A stretch of DNA of 36,582 nt. Source: Ophioceras dolichostomum (Eukaryota; Ascomycota; Sordariomycetes; Magnaporthales; Ophioceraceae). The stretch lies in the NCBI GenBank assembly GCA_003049485.1, contig PYST01000370.1, forward strand, positions 1-36,582, written 5' to 3'. Below are positions 31,551 to 36,582 of the stretch, piece by piece; the stretch's first letter is position 1, and the number at the start of each line of letters is the position of its first letter. The position numbers and the translations under genes were made by a program. The notes beneath the pieces are model-generated. The model saw nothing but the letters and a program-made list of their open reading frames with translations. It did no database searches and had not been told where the DNA came from.

Positions 31551-33733
31551 TCAAGGCCAGTTGATCTCGGGCAGACTCCAAATCTCGAGGGCTGACTCGA
31601 TCGGGTTCTCGACGTCAGCTGGAAAGGAGTGCAACAAGATGTATCGAAGATCCGGCGAGATTCTGGGGGAGCAAAGCAGTCTCCCCGGTGCCTCGAGGCG
31701 GCACACGTGGCGCTGAGCCCTTTTCCCCGCATCTCTCACGTCCCTGAAAGCTACGATATCGATGACCCAGCTGCGCCTGGCCAGTATTCTCCGGTGCCAC
31801 GCCACGACAGTCGTCTGCGCGTGGTATCGGACGGAGAACACGCGCTCCTCCTCCGAGGGCAAGACCGCGCCGTCCTTAGGCGGCGGCGCGGTGAAGCTGA
31901 ACCAGCCGGCTTTGGCGGCCGAGCGGAAATCCCAGAAGTCGACAACGATTGAGCTGACCTTCGGGTCGCAGGTGACGAATATCGGGCCGCCGGGCAGCGC
32001 AGCCATGTCTTGGTAGCGAACCGAGGCCTCCCTGGCGTACGGCGTCAGGGCGGTCTGGACGGGCGGCTTTGCGGTACCAGGCTGATACGTGTATATCGTC
32101 ACCGGCGTAGACCCTTTCTCCCAGCACGCCGCGCTGAGGGCTAGGGTTTCCAGGTCGAAGACGGCAGCGCGCGGATCAAGGTGGCGCGGCGCGATGTCAG
32201 TGACCTTGCGGTATTCCAGCTCTCGCCAGTCCCAGCACAAAACCTCGATCCAGCCGGGGCGTAGCAGGGCGAGGGCAGTTCCCTCCCCGCCGAAGGCCAG
32301 GCGCGTGATCGTATTCGAGGGCGTACTGCAGTCCACCAGCTTGGTCTCGCCACCGAAACAAGCTAACAGCACTTCAGACTGTCCAAGTGCATCGGAGGGC
32401 TCACGAACCGCCAGGACCAGAGGCCCGGTGCCAGACTGGGGCAGATATCGAACCCTGCCTCGCCTGCCCTCGATTGAGGTGTACGGCGTCGCTGGGGATC
32501 GGATAGTGCCCGCGGGGACGGGGATGGTGACTATGCCGGATTCGTAGGGGATCACCACGCTTTTCGAGTCGGTCGTCCAGTCGGCCGCCAATGCCACGTC
32601 TGGTCGCATTTTGGTCGTGTCCACGACGATAAGCTTTGAAGGATTTGCCGAGTGCGCGGCCGAATGTGGCGGGTAAGGGAGTGATTTGGAGGCGGGACAG
32701 CCGTGAGACTCATGCCAATCGTGCCAGTCGTTGCCGCAGATGAAGCAGGTCCGGATCCCATCTAGGATGAACCAGCCCCGAACTTCAGAGCGGGGACTGT
32801 AGGGTGCAGCGTGGTCTGCAACGGCAGAGTACTGAGGAGGCATCTGAGGTCTCATCTGAGGTCTCATCGAAGGTCCCGCACTTGCGTCGTTGCCGTTTGC
32901 CCCGTCACCAAACACTGACTCGGCGTATTCGGCGACGGACTGGAAGCAGCGGTGCATGACGACCCCGTGCTGGCGAGGGCTGTGGTCGGCCATCGCGGCG
33001 TCGGCGAGAAGAGCTCGCAGCTCGGCAATTTCGACGAAGATGCGGTCCGTGTCGCCCATCAGCACGTTGGTGTGTCTTCTTATGGAGCTGGTGTCGTCTC
33101 TGATGTGTACAGTGTCATCCTGCACTCTTGCTACGATGGCGCTGTTGTGTAGGCAGGTAGGTAGGTAGGTAAGTTAGTGATGAAGAAGAGAATGCATCAG
33201 ACGATATTCCTGGCCAGGTCCCTCCGCGAACACAAATGTGATGGAGACCGCGCGGGGGAAATGATGACTTACACGGTAGACACATCTAGGGCAAGGTTCA
33301 AGGCTCGCAGGTGAGTGTTCAGCTGCTTGTTGAATCCCGCTACCTCGTCCTTGCCCTTGGCAGCCCATTGGACTGACCTCAGGGGGCCCGTCCAATAGCT
33401 CTCAAGCAGGGCGTTAATGTCACGCAGTATCTCGCGGCAGTTGTTAAGAATTGATAGGATCTGGTCCTGAATGGACTGGGGTATGCCGACGGTGCGTTGA
33501 GCACCAGGGCCATTGGCAGGAGTCCAGGACGACGATGCGGACGATGCGTGCTGCTCGTGCTCCGCACCAAGGAGGTCGAGCACGATTGTCAGCTCGGCTA
33601 GTTGCCCCGACGTCACCGCCAGGTCCTGCCGGGCGTCGCGTACGTTGCGCACAAAGGCGGAAATGCCCGTTGAAGTGTTAGCGACGAAGGCCATGATGCC
33701 CGTGCAGGACGCTGCAATGGATACTGGATCCAT
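31551..33733 (-). CDS. STAND-type N-terminal domain protein with propeller-like C-terminus, 683 aa
   Basis: Exon 1 is 33733-33273 and exon 2 is 33141-31551. Intron 33272-33142 has a GTAAGT donor, CTAAC branch and ACAG acceptor, and the frame is kept (LNLALDVST-V-AIVARVQDD). Residues 1-~190 (MDPVSIAASCTGIMAFVANT, then NVRDARQDLAVTSGQLAELT) match the N-terminal domain of fungal STAND/NLR-type proteins (PF17111, also named after the azaphilone cluster protein L). That domain is helical and usually precedes a NACHT or NB-ARC ATPase. No P-loop ATPase follows. Instead, after MRPQ repeats, there is a Cys/His cluster (C286, C289, H294, H297, H300, C302 in CFICGNDWHDWHESHGC). About 370 residues of beta-rich sequence follow (KLIVVDTTK, LALLRPGWIEVLCWDW, CSPRISPDLRYILLHSF), resembling WD-type propeller blades. 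A role in recognition or signalling is inference. Confidence 0.75.
33150..33172. repeat. TAGG array inside the STAND-N gene intron
   Basis: TAGGCAGGTAGGTAGGTAGG lies between the branch point (CTAAC on the minus strand, near 33174-33178) and the acceptor. On the gene strand it reads as CCTA repeats, so it supplies the pyrimidine-rich stretch before the acceptor. Confidence 0.75.
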
Positions 33734-34709
33734 GATCTACTCGACGGCTCACTCTGCCTCGGTTGGTGGATGGTATAACATGCAGAGTCGGCCGCAGATG
33801 ACCCTAAGCGACCGGGCTCCTGATCATCACTTTCACCAATAGAGCCTGGGTAGGTAGATAGGTACGTAGCGAATGAAGGAGTGGGATATAGGGTTAGTGT
33901 AGAAAAGCGCAACAGGTACCAGAATAAATATATGGCCAAAAGACAGGCCAAAGAGAAACCTCGGATGGATCGCGAGCTTGTCGCGAGGAGGGAGAGAACA
34001 AGGGGTGCCCGAGATGTCGGCGAGAGATTTTTGGTCAGGCTTGAAGACTTGATTCTCCTCGCCCCCAAGCCGGAGCGCCTGAGTATCGGTCGCCCCATTT
34101 CCTCGGGGTGGCGTTCGAGAGCAGGCTGTAATCTGTGTACGGAGGGCCAGTGAGCGCTCTCTAGGTTCAGCTGGCGTCCAGAGGAACGTGTCGGTGGAGC
34201 TGGGCAGGTGGCAAGACATGCGTTACGCTGAGGCGAGAATTGAAAAGACGAATACAGCGAAGAAGGATGGTGCGAGAAATGATAACTGATTAGGGTGAAG
34301 CCATTGATAATGGATTCGAAAATGAATTGGAAGCCACTGCGACAGATCGACCGAAGTTCAGCTGAAACCAATGAATGGCCTGAAGGCCTGGGTCCAATAT
34401 TCGACCGATGCGGCTGAGAGGGGGAGGGGGGACCAGGGATGGATGACATTCAGATGGCTGTCTCCTTTTGGTAAATGTCAGACAACAGCTCAACCACAAA
34501 GTACGCCATACTAAAGAGAACAAGTGTGGCACGTCACAGAAGCAGCTGTGGCGGCTCATTTGGATATTGAGAAGTGGACTGCATAGGTAGGTAGCGATGC
34601 ATTGCCCAGAGTGATGGAAAGTAGATGGACAGCTGAAGGCTTCTGAGCTGTGATGGTTTGACAGTGACAACGAGACTAGGTACGTAACCAGATCGGTTCG
34701 CTTTCGGTC
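33734..34709. other. Intergenic, upstream of the STAND-N gene
   Basis: Contains TAGGTAGATAGGTACG near 33850 and TAGGTAGGTAGC near 34585. Open frames on the minus strand here are read-through of leader sequence into exon 1 of the STAND-N gene and have no family features. Confidence 0.5.
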
Positions 34710-35748
34710 TTACCGTCGGTTTGGATCCTTGGGTGCGCCCAACCGCTGCCGCTGGAACGCCCGCAGAGCCGCATGTTTCCAGTGAGCAGGAACTTTCCTT
34801 TCCGCTGGGTTTACACTGTTGAACGACTGGCCGGGACGCGTTGGAGAGGGCAGGGGAGATGGCAGTGCAGCACCCGGCAGCGGGCCGGAGGCGACCATTC
34901 TCAGCTCGGTCAAGCTTGTACGCAGGTGCATCAGGTGCATGAGATGCCAGAGCAGCAACCTGCGGTGGTTGTCCTGATGCCAGTCCAGGCTGAGGTCGTA
35001 CCAGCTTGGGGGCTCGTCCCGCTCCTGATGCGCATCGCCGCCGCCGCCAGCGCTAGCAGGGCCTTCATCGAGGAGACGGATGTTAATTTGATACTGACCC
35101 TGAGCGTGTCGGAGTTCCTGGTCGGCTTGTACGAGTTTGGCCTGGGAATCGCAGGCATGCGACGCCGCGTTGAGGTAGGCCTCCCGCGCGACGGAATCCC
35201 AGTAGAGCTCCCGCCAGGGAACCCGCTCGCTCAGACCGGGCATCATGCTCCCATCGAGACGCACCGCTATGGCCGGATCGACGAGGTCGCACATCGGCGG
35301 CCGGCGTGCCGTCGCCCACCGCCAGGCGCTGCTGCTTGTCTTCGTCCCACTGCTCGAGGGGCCGGTAATGGTGGAGGACCGCCACGGCAGAGCACGTGTT
35401 CCCTTGGCCCTGGCCCTGGATGCGCCAGCCTCCGGCGAGATGCGAGAAGTACCAGTGGCGTCTGCAGCGTATCACGCGGACCGTGACGAGGCAGCAGTTG
35501 TGGGAGTCGCAACGCAGGCCCCGTGCACGACGACGTTGGGGATCAATATGGAAATCTGGACTGCATATGTTGCTGGAGCAGGGCAACGGCTCCGCACACG
35601 GATCGACCAGCGCATCGCCGAGGTCGAGGAAACCCAGGCCCCGGATGTAAGGCCTCGTGCCGCAGACCATGTTGTGGGTTACTATCTTGAGGCAACCTGG
35701 CCTCACCTCGGCTGGGCCGGTGGCTCCCGCCGGGGTTGATCGCGGCAT
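34710..35748 (-). CDS. Cysteine-rich protein of unknown family; one frameshift
   Basis: The first ATG (35748-35746) gives MPRSTPAGATGPAEVRPGCL; an earlier in-frame start would be a TTG. Residues 1-150 hold ten cysteines (19, 29, 51, 57, 62, 80, 85, 86, 95, 119), including KIVTHNMVCGTRPY and LRCDSHNCC. Near 35295-35300 the sensible reading moves one base, from LAVGDGTPAA to MCDLVDPAIAVRLDG, and continues to TAA at 34712-34710. This makes about 345 residues. The second part has WRELYWDSVAREAYLNAASH and SWYDLSLDWHQDNHRRLLLW. No intron fits the junction, so a one-base insertion or sequencing error is likely. The stop overlaps a possible donor (CGACG/GTAAGA), so a further exon cannot be excluded. 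There is no signal peptide or membrane segment. The family is not recognised. Confidence 0.5.
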
Positions 35749-36494
35749 GGCCCCCTCCTTTACTGGCAGGTTGCTCCCACCACGGTGACTAGTAGCTGTT
35801 GTTACGTTACCTGCCTTGTACAAAAAGGCGCCGACTGGTGACCGAGAGGAAAAAAGCCAAGTGCGATCTCACCGGGCGAGGAAGAAGGAAAGAGTTTCTT
35901 TCAGTCAGAGTCAATGTGATCGGTCGGCTAAGACAGAGGAGATGATACGAACGGCTCCCCTGTTGATACACAAATGGCCTTCCACTCAGAGCCCCTGGCT
36001 CATTGTTGGCACTCATTGTTAATACTGGCTTTGTTCTGCGCGTGCTTGCAAAGTAGCTCATGCCGCTTGTTCTCAAGAGACAAAGAGCAGTCTTGCATTT
36101 TCAATGATGCTGTAAACTAACAGGCAGTTAATGAAGTAGGAGAGCTTCTGAGTGATTAGATACAGGGAGAGTTCGCTACTGTGTTGCTGTCTCGCGGTTG
36201 GCGTTCCAGCTGTAGATGATGCTGTCTAGTGATGTTCCGAAGTCATGCGCTGGTGGACTCGAGGTCTCGAACTGGGGATTTCGCGCTCCGTCTACATAAT
36301 CTTCCCTATTCATTTCATCACTCCTGTACTCTCCTGTTGGCATGAAAACATGCAAGTGGCGTCTCCCTGGCCATCGTTTGGCCACGGAAGAAAGCGTGCC
36401 ACGATCCATCCCTTAGATAGTCCCTTAGATATGCTGCACTTCGTTCCCTAACCCCACGTGCTCCTTATTTCTTCTATATCTCAGGAACAGGAGA
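35749..36494. other. Intergenic, no gene seen
   Basis: Upstream flank of the frameshifted minus-strand gene. Short open frames lack any family signal. A tRNA-like B-box word near 36270 (minus strand) does not fold into a T arm. Confidence 0.5.
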
Positions 36495-36582
36495 GGTAAT
36501 GGTAATGGTAATGGTAATGGTTTATTTAACGTCCGAGGGCTGTCCAGGCCCGACCTCCCGAGGGGTATAGGACGTGCTAGCG
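36495..36582 (-). mobile_element. Possible 3' end of a non-LTR retrotransposon
   Basis: GGTAAT is repeated four times (36495-36518), followed by TTTATTTAACGTCCGAGGGC and GC-rich sequence to the window edge. On the minus strand this is GC-rich sequence, then TTAAATAAA, then CCATTA repeats, the layout of a LINE 3' end with a simple-sequence tail. No reverse-transcriptase sequence is inside the window, so this is inference. Confidence 0.3.

Noticed and set aside
33613..34449. Minus-strand 278-aa frame
   Set aside because: It reads through the leader and overlaps exon 1 of the STAND-N gene in a different frame; no domain or start context.
36255..36290. Minus-strand B-box-like word AGTTCGAGACC
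   Set aside because: The flanking five bases on each side do not pair as a T arm, and no D arm is visible.

Overview
The window looks like nuclear DNA from a filamentous ascomycete, probably a Sordariomycete. Five points support this. Genes are sparse and coding GC is high. Introns are short (about 95-140 nt), with GTAAGT/GTATGT-type donors, CTRAC-like branch points and YAG acceptors. The proteins include fungal families: a Pex23/Pex24-type peroxin with dysferlin repeats, a CFEM-like GPI protein, and a STAND/NLR-type N-terminal domain. TAGGTACCTA/TAGG simple sequence is scattered through noncoding DNA. There are no operons, tRNAs, rRNAs or CRISPR arrays. The species assignment is inference only.

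Left part (1-5.5 kb): an accessory-looking, partly decayed zone. It holds a broken gene (90-1235, + strand), a basic nuclear-type protein needing one frameshift (2492-1382, - strand), an unrecognised 260-aa protein (4169-3387, - strand), and the detached C-terminus of a GPI-type protein (about 5284-5457, + strand). From 7.2 to 8.1 kb, three diverged ~90-bp tandem repeats precede a TATA-driven 73-aa six-cysteine protein (7859-8080, + strand).

Middle part: an intact intronless gene (9477-11504, + strand) fuses a ubiquitin-conjugating (E2) domain to an F-box. About 8.2 kb without a convincing gene follows; its last 1.5 kb is pyrimidine-rich and reads like the promoter and leader of a five-exon gene (19750-24269, + strand). 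That gene encodes a 1357-aa, mostly disordered, probably nuclear protein. Its last intron contains an 18-N assembly gap flanked by poly-C. Next comes the two-exon peroxisomal/ER membrane peroxin (26339-28464, + strand).

Right part: all genes lie on the minus strand. They are a three-exon CFEM-like GPI-anchored surface protein (30007-29193) with its own TATA box, a two-exon protein joining a STAND-type N-terminal domain to a Cys/His cluster and a propeller-like C-terminus without NACHT (33733-31551), and an unrecognised cysteine-rich protein needing one frameshift (35748-34710). At the right edge a GGTAAT microsatellite abuts sequence that may be the 3' end of a non-LTR retrotransposon. The genes do not form an obvious pathway. 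The most notable items are the E2/F-box fusion, the NACHT-less STAND-N protein, the CFEM-like gene and the large nuclear protein.
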